Shown here: piece by piece, positions 56,815-64,000 of the stretch
Numbering within the stretch: position 1 is the first letter of the stretch
Layout: each line of letters opens with the position of its first letter
Source of the DNA: Nocardiopsis terrae
Lineage (GTDB): Bacteria; Actinomycetota; Actinomycetes; Streptosporangiales; Streptosporangiaceae
NCBI RefSeq assembly: GCF_014651695.1
Contig: NZ_BMXJ01000007.1
Span: forward strand, 388,509 to 452,508
Direction: 5' to 3'
Length of the DNA: 64,000 nucleotides
Made by a program: the position numbers and the translations under genes
Notes under the pieces: model-generated
Seen by the model: the letters and a program-made list of their open reading frames with translations, nothing else
The model's database searches: none
Told to the model about the DNA's origin: nothing

Positions 56815-57354
56815 GTGGGAAACCCTTTGAACCTTCCGTTCGACCCGATCGAGCGCGCTCACGACAACTGGAGTCAGAGATGGGGTGCCTCGTCCGCCAT
56901 GGCGGCGGTCACCTCGCTCATGCGCGCGCAGCAGATCCTCATCGGCGAACTGGACGGTGCCCTCAAGCCGTTCGGTCTGACCTTCGCCCGGTACGAGGCG
57001 CTGGTACTGCTCACCTTCAGCTCCTCCGGCTCACTGCCGTTGGGCAAGATCGGTGAGCGCCTGATGGTGCACCCCACCAGCGTCACCAACACCATCGACC
57101 GGTTGGAGGGGCAGGGCCTGGTGCTCCGCCGCCCCAACCCGAGCGACGGCCGCGGCGTGCTGGCGGAGATCACCGGCGCCGGGCGCGAGGTCACTGAGGA
57201 GGCCACCCAGGCGCTCCTGGGCATGGACTTCGGCCTGGGCTGCTACTCCGACGAGGAACTCTGGCGTATGCACGAGATGTTCACCCGGCTCCGGGTGGAC
57301 TTCGGTGACTTTCCGGCCCCGGTTCCGGCCGCCGAGGCGGCGGAGCGCGGCTGA
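56815..57354 (+). CDS. MarR family transcriptional regulator
   Basis: Winged-helix regulator of 179 residues. The DNA-binding region is about 65-115 (LGKIGERLMVHPTSVTNTID) with wing RRPNPSDGRGVLAEIT. It has a long N-terminal dimer helix that includes MAAVTSLMRAQQILIGELD. It lies 77 nt before icmA in the same direction and occurs next to icmA elsewhere in actinobacteria, so icmA is its likely target. The C-terminus is Ala/Pro-rich. Confidence 0.9.
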   Translation: MGNPLNLPFDPIERAHDNWSQRWGASSAMAAVTSLMRAQQILIGELDGALKPFGLTFARYEALVLLTFSSSGSLPLGKIGERLMVHPTSVTNTIDRLEGQGLVLRRPNPSDGRGVLAEITGAGREVTEEATQALLGMDFGLGCYSDEELWRMHEMFTRLRVDFGDFPAPVPAAEAAERG

Positions 57355-57406
57355 ACTCGGCCCTTCCGGCCGCGTCAGTGCCACGGGCGCCCCTTCTGTA
57401 CATATT

Positions 57407-57431
57407 TAGTTGGACGTCCTACTATCTTGGT
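57407..57431 (+). promoter_or_regulatory. icmA leaderless promoter and palindromic operator
   Basis: TAGTTGGACGTCCTACTA (57407-57424) is an 18-bp palindrome with two mismatched pairs. TACTAT (57420-57425), 6 nt before ATG 57432, is a good TANNNT -10 and overlaps the right half, so a bound repressor would block the promoter. Confidence 0.65.
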
Positions 57432-59162
57432 ATGTCGAACACCACAGGCGACCCCACCAACGACGCCGGGGCCCGGGAGATCGAAGCAGGACGCGACCGC
57501 TGGCAGCGCCGCTACGACTCCGCCCGCAAACGCGACGCCGACTTCACCTCCCTGTCCGGGCGCCCGCTCGAACCCGTCTACGGGCCCGCCCCGGACGCCG
57601 AGGTCCCCGGCTTCGAACGGATCGGCTGGCCCGGCGAGTACCCCTACACCCGCGGCCTCCACCCCACCGGCTACCGCGGCCGCGCCTGGACCATCCGCCA
57701 GTTCGCCGGATTCGGCAACGCCCGCCAGACCAACGAGCGCTACAAGATGATCCTGGCCCAGGGCGGCGGCGGACTCTCCGTGGCCTTCGACATGCCCACG
57801 CTCATGGGATACGACTCCGACTCCGAGCACGCCCTCGGCGAGGTCGGCCACTGCGGAGTCGCGATCGACTCGGTCGCCGACATGGACCTGCTCTTCGAGG
57901 GCATCCCCCTCGGTGAGACCACCACGTCCATGACCATCAGCGGCCCGGCCATCCCGGCCTTCTGCATGTACCTCGTCGCCGCCGAACGGCAGGGCGTGGA
58001 CATCGGCACGCTCAACGGCACGCTCCAGACCGACATCTTCAAGGAGTACATCGCCCAGAAGGAGTGGCTGTACCCGCCCGAGCCCCACCTGCGCCTCATC
58101 GGCGACCTGATGGAGTACTGCGCGGAGCACATCCCCGCCTTCAAACCCCTCTCGGTCTCCGGCTACCACATCCGGGAAGCCGGCGCCACGGCCGCGCAGG
58201 AACTGGCCTACACCCTGGCCGACGGGTTCGGTTACGTCGAGCTCGGCCTCTCCAGGGGCCTGGACATCGACCGCTTCGCGCCCGGGCTGTCCTTCTTCTT
58301 CGACGCCCACATCGACTTCTTCGAGGAGATCGCCAAGTTCCGCGCGGCCCGCCGGATCTGGGCCCGCTGGATCCGCGACACCTACGGGGCCACGACGGAG
58401 AAGGCCCAGTGGCTACGGTTCCACACCCAGACCGCGGGGGTCTCCCTCACCGCCCAACAGCCCTACAACAACGTGGTGCGCACCGCTGTGGAAGCACTGT
58501 CCGCGGTGCTCGGCGGCACCAACTCGCTGCACACCAACGCCCTGGACGAGACCCTGGCACTGCCCACCGAACAGTCCGCCGAGATCGCCCTGCGCACCCA
58601 GCAGGTCCTCATGGAGGAGACCGGCGTCGTCAACGTCGCCGACCCCCTCGGCGGCTCCTGGTACGTGGAGGCCCTCACGGACGAGATCGAGGCCGAGGCC
58701 GAACGGATCTTCGCGCGCATCCTGCACATGGGCGGAGGAGAGGAAGCCGAACACAACATCGGCCCGATGACCTCCGGGATCCTCGCCGGGATCGACAACG
58801 GCTACTTCAGCTCCGAGATCGCCGAGTCCGCCTTCCAGTACCAGCAGGCCCTGGAGAAGGGCGACAAGCGCATCGTCGGTGTCAACTGCCACACCAACAC
58901 CGTCTCCGGCGAACTGGACATCCTCAAGATCAGCCACGAGGTCGAACGCGAACAGAAGCGCGCCCTCACCGAACGACGCTCCACACGCGACAAGGCCACC
59001 GTCGACCGGGCCCTGGACCGCCTCCTCGAAGGAGTCCGCGCCGACGACGGCAACCTCATCCCGCTCATCATGGACGCCGCCCGCGCCGAGGCCACCCTCG
59101 GCGAGATCTGCGCCGCGATGGGAGAGGAGTTCGGCACCTACACCGAGGATCCGCAGTTCTGA
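57432..59162 (+). CDS. icmA: isobutyryl-CoA mutase large subunit
   Basis: Adenosylcobalamin-dependent mutase substrate-binding subunit of 576 residues, TIM barrel without the C-terminal B12 domain. The two residues that set the substrate are F91 (TIRQFAGF) and Q209 (KEYIAQKEW), which match F80 and Q198 of isobutyryl-CoA mutase; methylmalonyl-CoA mutase has Tyr and Arg there. It would interconvert isobutyryl-CoA and n-butyryl-CoA together with a separate small B12-binding subunit IcmB, which is not in the window. MeaB and the adenosyltransferase are nearby. Start ATG 57432 is leaderless by context. Confidence 0.93.
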   Translation: MSNTTGDPTNDAGAREIEAGRDRWQRRYDSARKRDADFTSLSGRPLEPVYGPAPDAEVPGFERIGWPGEYPYTRGLHPTGYRGRAWTIRQFAGFGNARQTNERYKMILAQGGGGLSVAFDMPTLMGYDSDSEHALGEVGHCGVAIDSVADMDLLFEGIPLGETTTSMTISGPAIPAFCMYLVAAERQGVDIGTLNGTLQTDIFKEYIAQKEWLYPPEPHLRLIGDLMEYCAEHIPAFKPLSVSGYHIREAGATAAQELAYTLADGFGYVELGLSRGLDIDRFAPGLSFFFDAHIDFFEEIAKFRAARRIWARWIRDTYGATTEKAQWLRFHTQTAGVSLTAQQPYNNVVRTAVEALSAVLGGTNSLHTNALDETLALPTEQSAEIALRTQQVLMEETGVVNVADPLGGSWYVEALTDEIEAEAERIFARILHMGGGEEAEHNIGPMTSGILAGIDNGYFSSEIAESAFQYQQALEKGDKRIVGVNCHTNTVSGELDILKISHEVEREQKRALTERRSTRDKATVDRALDRLLEGVRADDGNLIPLIMDAARAEATLGEICAAMGEEFGTYTEDPQF

Positions 59163-59647
59163 TGGGGGCTGTGTTTGCTTGGGGCCTCCGCTTCGCTTCG
59201 GCCCGTGTTCGGCGCCTTTGCGGAGGGATTCTTCGGACTCGTCCACGCCTGGCTCGTTCCTCGCTGGCGGCTTGACTCCTCCTGCAGAACCCTCCCCGGC
59301 GCCCGAACGAAAGAACACCCCCTGGGGTGAAGGTGAGCAGGTAGGGGCACCCCCTGGGGTGAAGGTGAGCAGGTAGGGGCACCCCCTGGGGTGAAGGTGA
59401 GCAGGTAGGGGCACCCCCTGGGGTGAAGGTGAGCGGGAGGGTGCTTCCCCGTGGCTGGGGTGGACGGGCAGGAACAGCCTTTTGGCTGGGGCGAGCGGTC
59501 AGCTCGCCCCAGCGGCCGGGGTGAGTGAGACGGTCGTACCCCTGCGGCTGGGGTGGAGGGGAACGTGTGCTCCCCGTGACCGGTGTGAGCGGGGCGTCAT
59601 CTCCGTGTGGTCTCCGAGCCTGCCCGGGATGCGGCAGGATAGGGAGT
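59163..59647. repeat. Fold-back element copy B with nine-unit tandem array
   Basis: No gene is supported here. The 153-bp core (59172-59324) matches copy A; its inner arms are 59207-59232 and 59286-59308. The core begins 9 nt after the icmA stop. Units headed by GGTGAAGG or GGCTGGGG start at about 59326, 59358, 59390, 59422, 59453, 59484, 59514, 59546 and 59578. The first four are nearly identical with a 32-bp period; later ones are degenerate with periods of 30-32 bp, so they are not in a coding phase. Confidence 0.85.
59486..59512 (+). terminator. Hairpin within the tandem array
   Basis: CTGGGGCGAGC-N5-GCTCGCCCCAG is a perfect 11-bp stem. It could terminate icmA transcription about 325 nt after the stop codon and protect the next gene from readthrough. 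Confidence 0.55.
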
Positions 59648-60595
59648 ATGCAGCCTTCGGACTTTTCACCGAACAGTGCGGTTGACCTCGGGGCGCGCAA
59701 GGCGGCCTTGGAGCGTGAGGCCAAGCAGCGCGCCGAGGAGTCGGCCGGTCGAACCAATCCCTACTCCGTCCACGTCGACGAGTCCAACTTCCAGCAGGTG
59801 CTGGAGCGGTCGATGGCCGCCCCGGTGGTGCTGGCGGTGTTGGCGAGCTGGTCCGAGCAGTCCAAGCAGGTCGAGGCGGCCCTCGACAAGCTCTCCAAGG
59901 GCTCCGGCGGCAACTGGATCCTGGCCAAGGTCGACGGTGACGCCAGCCCGCAGCTGGTGCAGGCGCTCCGCGTCTCCGGGACCCCCACGATCATCATCGC
60001 GGTCCAGGGGCAGGTCATGCCCCTGATGCAGGGCCCGGCCACCGAGGAGCAGCTGCGTGAGGGCCTGACCCAGGTCTTCACCGCCCTCGCCCAGCAGGGC
60101 ATGCTGCCCCCCGGCCACCCCGGCACGGTGGACGGCGACCCCTCCGAGGCGCCCGAGGAGGAACCCGAGGCGGAGCCCGAGTCCGACCCGGTGGGCGCGG
60201 AAGCCCAGGCCGCCCTGGAACGCGGCGACTTCGACGCCGCCGCGGCGGTGTTCGAGAAGGCTCTCGGGGCCGACCCCAAGAACCCCGAGCTCAAGGCCAA
60301 ACTCGCCCAGGTCCGCCTGATCGGCCGCCTCCAGGACGTGGACGGCCCCGCCGTGCGCCAGGCCGCGGCCGAGGACCCCACGGACGTGGACGCGCAGATC
60401 ACCGTCGCCGACATCGACATGTACGGCGGCAACTTCGAGGAGGCCTTCGACCGGCTCATCCGGACGGTCAAGCAGACCGCGGACGGGGACCGCGACAGGG
60501 CCCGTGAACACCTGCTGTCCCTCTTCGACCTGCTGCCCGCGGCCGACCCCCGAGTGAACGCGGCCCGCCGCAAACTCACCTCGGCGCTGTTCTGA
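59648..60595 (+). CDS. CnoX/YbbN-like thioredoxin-TPR co-chaperone
   Basis: Protein of 315 residues with a thioredoxin-like domain (about 38-150) and TPR-like helical repeats (about 195-315). The redox motif is replaced: the expected WCGPC position reads ASWSEQSKQ, with no cysteine, so it cannot act as a thiol oxidoreductase; GTPTIIIAVQG is the cis-Pro region. An acidic linker (EEEPEAEPESDP) joins the domains. E. coli CnoX holds unfolding proteins for GroEL and DnaK; a holdase role is likely here. The ATG at 59648 has no clear Shine-Dalgarno. Confidence 0.9.
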   Translation: MQPSDFSPNSAVDLGARKAALEREAKQRAEESAGRTNPYSVHVDESNFQQVLERSMAAPVVLAVLASWSEQSKQVEAALDKLSKGSGGNWILAKVDGDASPQLVQALRVSGTPTIIIAVQGQVMPLMQGPATEEQLREGLTQVFTALAQQGMLPPGHPGTVDGDPSEAPEEEPEAEPESDPVGAEAQAALERGDFDAAAAVFEKALGADPKNPELKAKLAQVRLIGRLQDVDGPAVRQAAAEDPTDVDAQITVADIDMYGGNFEEAFDRLIRTVKQTADGDRDRAREHLLSLFDLLPAADPRVNAARRKLTSALF

Positions 60596-60601
60596 TCCCG
60601 A

Positions 60602-60638
60602 GCCCGGAACGACCCGCACGGGTCGTTCCGGGGCTTTT
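60602..60638 (+). terminator. Intrinsic terminator after the CnoX-like gene
   Basis: GGAACGACCC-GCAC-GGGTCGTTCC (60606-60629), extended by AGCCC/GGGGCT with one bulge and ending in TTTTCT. One of the few U-tract terminators in the window. Confidence 0.85.
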
Positions 60639-60792
60639 CTCACGAAAATCCACGAAGCTCACTAAGTCGCCTCGTGTGTAGCAAAACATCACGTATTTAC
60701 CGGTTTGAAGATCGCGGGGGTAGCGCCGCCGGCGCCGGGTAGGAGATCCGCAACAGCGGTCCACCGGCCCGCGGCGAACCCGGTAGGTGCCC

Positions 60793-61551
60793 ATGTCGAC
60801 GAACGACGCCCCACGCGCGCACGGCGGTGACCCCGTGGTCACGATCTCGGCGACCTTCGGAGCCGGAGGAAGCGTGATCGGCCCCGCCGTGGCCGCCCGG
60901 CTCAACGTCCCCTTCCTCGACCGCGCGGTGCCCAGCGCCGTGGCCGCGGAGATCGGCTGCTCCCTCGATGAGGCACTCCAGCGCGATGACCGTGCCCCGG
61001 GCGGTCTCGAACGGCTCCTCGCCAGCGCTGCCCGCCTGCCCACCGTCACGCTGGGCAGCGTGGACACCGCCTTCATCGGCACCACGAACGAGGAGGGGCG
61101 GCTCCTCTACGATCACGAGTTCGTCGAGCAGACCGAACGCGTCATCCGGGACGTCGCACGCACCGGCGGCGTGGTCCTGGGGCGGGCCGCCGCGGTGGTC
61201 CTGGCCGACCACCCGGGTGCCCTCCACGTCCGGCTGGACGGGGACCGGCAGGCGCGCCTGCGCAGGGCCCGGAGCCTCTGGGACGCGGGGGACCGCCGGG
61301 AGTGCGGCGGCCACGGCCGGGGCCCCGCCCCGCCCACTCCCCGGCTCCTGGACGACAACGACCGGGCCCGGGCCGCCTACGTGCGCCGCTTCTACCGTGC
61401 GGACCCCGCGGACCCCCGCCACTACCACCTGGTGGTGGACTCCACTGCGCTCTCCACCGACGCCTGCGCCGACGTGGTGGTGCGCGCTGCGGCCGATCGG
61501 GCCGAGGGGCCGGGGCGGGTTCACCGTTCGGACACCTCTGACGGTGCATGA
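60793..61551 (+). CDS. cytidylate kinase-like family protein
   Basis: Protein of 252 residues in the cytidylate kinase-like (Cytidylate_kin2) family. The modified P-loop is ISATFGAGGSVIGPAVAARL, followed by LDRAVPSAVAAE; GGVVLGRAAAVVL and the LID-type DRQARLRRAR region match. The P-loop lacks the usual Lys after GxGG, as in other family members, so nucleotide kinase activity is uncertain. ATG 60793 is preferred over GTG 60787; neither has a Shine-Dalgarno. Confidence 0.82.
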   Translation: MSTNDAPRAHGGDPVVTISATFGAGGSVIGPAVAARLNVPFLDRAVPSAVAAEIGCSLDEALQRDDRAPGGLERLLASAARLPTVTLGSVDTAFIGTTNEEGRLLYDHEFVEQTERVIRDVARTGGVVLGRAAAVVLADHPGALHVRLDGDRQARLRRARSLWDAGDRRECGGHGRGPAPPTPRLLDDNDRARAAYVRRFYRADPADPRHYHLVVDSTALSTDACADVVVRAAADRAEGPGRVHRSDTSDGA

Positions 61552-61909
61552 ATTTATGCGAATTTTTCCGAATGCGTTAATTGTCGCCTTGTGCTGACGC
61601 TGCTCCCTTGACTCGGGTAAGGTGAGGCGACTCGGTCTTGGGTTCTCGTGTACAGCCCCCGACCCATGGCCGAGGTCCGCGTGGAACACCCGATGACCGG
61701 GTGTCCCGCGGCTGGACGCGTGACCGTCGCGGACCCGGGTCCGAACGGCGCGCAGGCGCCGACGAGGTCCCGCCGGGCCAGGCCACGGAGTGCAGGGCCG
61801 TTCGCCCGACCCCCGGTGGAGAGTCCCGACGTCGGCCCGTACGTCCACGGGAGGGGCCGCCGGTGTGCCCCGCGGACGCATGACATCAGCAAAAGCCAAG
61901 GAGCAATAC
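61552..61909 (+). promoter_or_regulatory. Upstream region of the malic enzyme gene
   Basis: No supported gene in these 358 bases. The left 80 bases are AT-rich (61550-61580) and should hold the promoter; TTGACT (61608-61613) and TAAGGT (61618-61623) are promoter-like words but are badly spaced as a pair. The remaining ~280 nt form a GC-rich leader with a small stem ACACCCG-N5-CGGGTGT (61686-61704). AAGGAG at 61898-61903 decides the start of the malic enzyme. Confidence 0.4.
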
Positions 61910-63307
61910 GTGGCCACCCTTCCCAGCGTTTCGTACTCCATCACCGTCCGTCTCGAACTGGACGCCGGAGGCAGCGCTGTCGGCAGCCTCACCAACGCGG
62001 TGGAGCAGGTCGGCGGCATGATCACGGCTCTGGACGTGGCGGCCGCTGGGCATGAGCGCATCCGCATCGACGTCACCTGCGCCGCCCGCGACACCGAGCA
62101 CGCCCAGGCCATCGTCGACGCCCTCGGCGCGGTCGAGGGCGTCGCGGTCCACAAGGTCAGCGACCGCACCTTCCTCATGCACCTCGGCGGCAAGATCGAG
62201 ATGAAGTCCAAGGTGCCCCTGCGCAACCGCGACGAGCTCTCCATGGCCTACACCCCCGGCGTGGCCCGCGTCTCCCAGGCCATCGCGGCGAACAAGGACG
62301 ACGCCCGCCGCCTGACCATCAAGCGCAACAGCGTCGCCGTGGTCACGGACGGCTCGGCCGTCCTCGGCCTGGGCAACATCGGCCCCGAGGCCGCCATGCC
62401 CGTCATGGAGGGCAAAGCCGCCCTGTTCAAACGCTTCGCCGACATCGACGCGTGGCCCATCGCCCTGGACACCCAGGACGTCGACGAGATCGTGCGCACC
62501 GTCCAGCTGCTCGCCCCCGGCTTCGGCGGCATCAACCTGGAGGACATCTCCGCCCCGCGCTGCTTCGAGGTCGAGGCCCGTCTGCGCGAACTGCTGGACA
62601 TCCCCGTCTTCCATGACGACCAGCACGGCACCGCCATCGTGGTGCTCGCCGCCCTGCGCAACGCCCTGCGCGTGGTCAACAAGAAGCTGTCCGAGGTCCG
62701 CATCGCCATGTCCGGCGCGGGCGCGGCCGGCACCGCCATCCTCAAACTGCTCATGCACGCCGGTGCGCGCGACGTCATCGTCAGCGACATCCACGGGGCC
62801 GTGCACACGGGCCGTGAGGACCTGGACAGCAGCCTGCGCTGGATCGCGGAGAACACCAACCCCGAGGGTTACAGCGGTGACCTCAAGGGCTCGGTGGCCG
62901 GAGCCGACGTCTTCATCGGCGTCTCCGCCCCGAACCTGCTCAGCGGCGAGGACATCGCCCGGATGAACGAGGACTCGATCATCTTCGCGCTGGCCAACCC
63001 GGACCCGGAGGTCGACCCGGAGGTCGCGCACCTGCACGCGGGTGTGGTCGCCACCGGCCGCAGCGACTACCCGAACCAGATCAACAACGTCCTGGTCTTC
63101 CCCGGTTTCTTCCGCGGCCTGCTGGACGCCCAGAGCCACCACGTCACCTCCGACATGATGGTCGCCGCCGCGGTGGCCCTCGCCGACGTGGTCACCGAGG
63201 CCGAACTGGGGCCGAACTACATCATCCCGAGCGTCTTCCACCCGGAGCTGTCCAACCACGTGGCCACCGCCGTCCGCGATGTGGCCCAGCGGGGCTCGGC
63301 CGAGTAG
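61910..63307 (+). CDS. NAD-dependent malic enzyme with N-terminal ACT domain
   Basis: Malate dehydrogenase (decarboxylating) of 465 residues: malate to pyruvate and CO2. An ACT-like domain occupies about 1-78 (SYSITVRLELDAGGSAVGSL), the catalytic malic domain follows with SMAYTPGVARVSQAI and INLEDISAPRCFEVE, and the NAD domain begins at SGAGAAGTAILKLL. The ACT domain suggests allosteric control by an amino acid or other small ligand. GTG 61910 is chosen because AAGGAG lies 6 nt upstream; ATG 61880 would be 10 codons longer. Confidence 0.94.
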   Translation: MATLPSVSYSITVRLELDAGGSAVGSLTNAVEQVGGMITALDVAAAGHERIRIDVTCAARDTEHAQAIVDALGAVEGVAVHKVSDRTFLMHLGGKIEMKSKVPLRNRDELSMAYTPGVARVSQAIAANKDDARRLTIKRNSVAVVTDGSAVLGLGNIGPEAAMPVMEGKAALFKRFADIDAWPIALDTQDVDEIVRTVQLLAPGFGGINLEDISAPRCFEVEARLRELLDIPVFHDDQHGTAIVVLAALRNALRVVNKKLSEVRIAMSGAGAAGTAILKLLMHAGARDVIVSDIHGAVHTGREDLDSSLRWIAENTNPEGYSGDLKGSVAGADVFIGVSAPNLLSGEDIARMNEDSIIFALANPDPEVDPEVAHLHAGVVATGRSDYPNQINNVLVFPGFFRGLLDAQSHHVTSDMMVAAAVALADVVTEAELGPNYIIPSVFHPELSNHVATAVRDVAQRGSAE

Positions 63308-63366
63308 GGTTCCGCGAAAGCGCCGTGGGGGCGGGCGCCGGCCCGGGAACGGGGTAGGTGTGGAGC

Positions 63367-63945
63367 ATGAACCAGTCGACTCTGACCGGGCGCCTGCTGG
63401 TGGCCGCCCCCCTTCTCCAGGAGGACTCCTTCCGCCGTTCGGTGGTGTTCGTCGTCGACGACGCCGACGACGGCACCCTCGGGGTCGTCCTCAACCGCCC
63501 GCTCGAGCTGCCGGTGGACGAGGTGATGACCGACTGGGGCGCCTACGCGAGCGCCCCGGCGGTGATGTTCTCCGGAGGGCCGGTCGGCACCGACTCCGGT
63601 ATCGCCCTGGGCGCCGCCGCGCCGGACGAGGCCCCGCCCGGCTGGTCCCCGCTGGAGGGCACCCCCAGCCCGGACCTGGCCGGGGTCGGGCTGGTGGACC
63701 TGGACGCCCCCACGGAGGTCCTCGGTGCCTCCCTGGGGGGTCTGCGCGTGTTCGCGGGTTACGCGGGCTGGAGCGCCGGGCAGTTGACCGGTGAGATCGA
63801 GGAAGGCGCCTGGTACGTGGCCGACGCCTTCGCGGACGACCTCTTCGGGGGCGCCCCCGAGGGCCTCTGGTCACGGGTGCTGCGCCGCCAGGGCGGTGAA
63901 CTGGCCCTGCTGTCGACCTACCCCGACGACCCCGCCATGAACTGA
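63367..63945 (+). CDS. YqgE/AlgH family protein
   Basis: Protein of 192 residues of the UPF0301 (YqgE/AlgH) family. Conserved features are LTGRLLVAAPLLQEDSFRRS, VVLNRPLELPV, FSGGPVG and RVFAGYAGWSAGQL. The function is unresolved. GGAG lies directly before ATG 63367, too close for a typical ribosome site, and TAGGTG stands 6 nt upstream, so the start may be leaderless. A GTTCCCGGGAAC palindrome (63949-63960) just after the stop may be a terminator; the last 40 bases of the window hold nothing I can assign. Confidence 0.92.
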   Translation: MNQSTLTGRLLVAAPLLQEDSFRRSVVFVVDDADDGTLGVVLNRPLELPVDEVMTDWGAYASAPAVMFSGGPVGTDSGIALGAAAPDEAPPGWSPLEGTPSPDLAGVGLVDLDAPTEVLGASLGGLRVFAGYAGWSAGQLTGEIEEGAWYVADAFADDLFGGAPEGLWSRVLRRQGGELALLSTYPDDPAMN

Positions 63946-64000
63946 ACGGTTCCCGGGAACGCCGTGCCGGGCCGCGGCACCCTATACCGTGGTACACGGA

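Noticed and set aside
47367-59324. The two element copies as ends of a composite transposon
   Set aside because: They are in direct orientation around 12 kb of conserved core genes in their expected order, with no transposase or target duplications.
59318-59592. Possible CRISPR array
   Set aside because: The 32-bp units are directly adjacent with no unique spacers, and no cas gene is present.

Overview
The window is about 70 % GC DNA of a filamentous actinobacterium. The gene order (response regulator, ArgS-like protein, lysA, hom, thrC, thrB, rho, rpmE, prfA, prmC, sua5, GlcNAc-1-P transferase, the atp operon, then nucS, a FilP-like coiled-coil gene, methylmalonyl-CoA epimerase, thiolase, meaB and icmA) follows the chromosome core I know from Streptomyces. 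Gene content and style suggest a member of the Streptosporangiales such as Nocardiopsis; that genus assignment is inference. I see no transposase, integrase, phage gene or CRISPR array. Most annotated-length reading frames on the opposite strand are GC shadows and are left out.

Layout. 1-4.8 kb: an exported hypothetical protein, then an alkyl-DHAP-synthase-like flavoenzyme divergent from a TetR regulator and glpD, which looks like a glycerol-3-phosphate/ether-lipid locus. 5-11.3 kb: accessory genes (anti-sigma-type ATPase, bile acid/sodium symporter-family carrier, DinB-like protein, LOR protein, MarR, DMT exporter with a divergent LysR, DEDDh exonuclease). 11.4-21 kb: tRNA-Arg(CCG), a single-domain response regulator coupled to the ArgS-related protein NrtL, the lysine/threonine biosynthesis genes and rho with a long leader. 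21.2-34.8 kb: rpmE, prfA-prmC, sua5, a wecA/tagO-type gene and the complete F1Fo-ATP synthase operon, followed by a DUF2550 gene and a thiamine-binding-type protein. 34.9-43.5 kb, mostly minus strand: membrane protein, cob(I)alamin adenosyltransferase, exported M28 peptidase, a LiaF-like protein, a four-gene translationally coupled sensor/regulator/ABC cassette, and the mismatch endonuclease gene nucS. 43.6-64 kb: MFS carrier, 3-hydroxyacyl-CoA dehydrogenase, hydrolase, FilP-like cytoskeletal protein, epimerase, thiolase, MeaB GTPase, two tandem secreted chitinases, MarR, isobutyryl-CoA mutase large subunit, CnoX-like protein, a cytidylate-kinase-like protein, malic enzyme and a YqgE protein.

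Functional themes. Several genes serve B12-dependent branched or short-chain acyl-CoA metabolism: adenosyltransferase, 3-hydroxyacyl-CoA dehydrogenase, epimerase, thiolase, MeaB and IcmA. They are separate transcription units with their own terminators and promoters. Energy metabolism (atp operon, malic enzyme) and cell-envelope precursor genes sit among them. At least ten genes carry a TANNNT hexamer 6-7 nt before the start codon and no Shine-Dalgarno sequence, so leaderless mRNAs appear common here.

The most unusual material is non-coding. A 153-bp fold-back element occurs twice (47367-47519 and 59172-59324), each copy directly downstream of a gene and each continued by a degenerate tandem array with a period of 30-32 bp. 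Also notable are a 40-bp block identical in the promoters of the two chitinase genes, an 18-bp palindrome over the leaderless start of icmA, an 18-bp inverted repeat just before thrB, and a Crp-type site before the atp operon.
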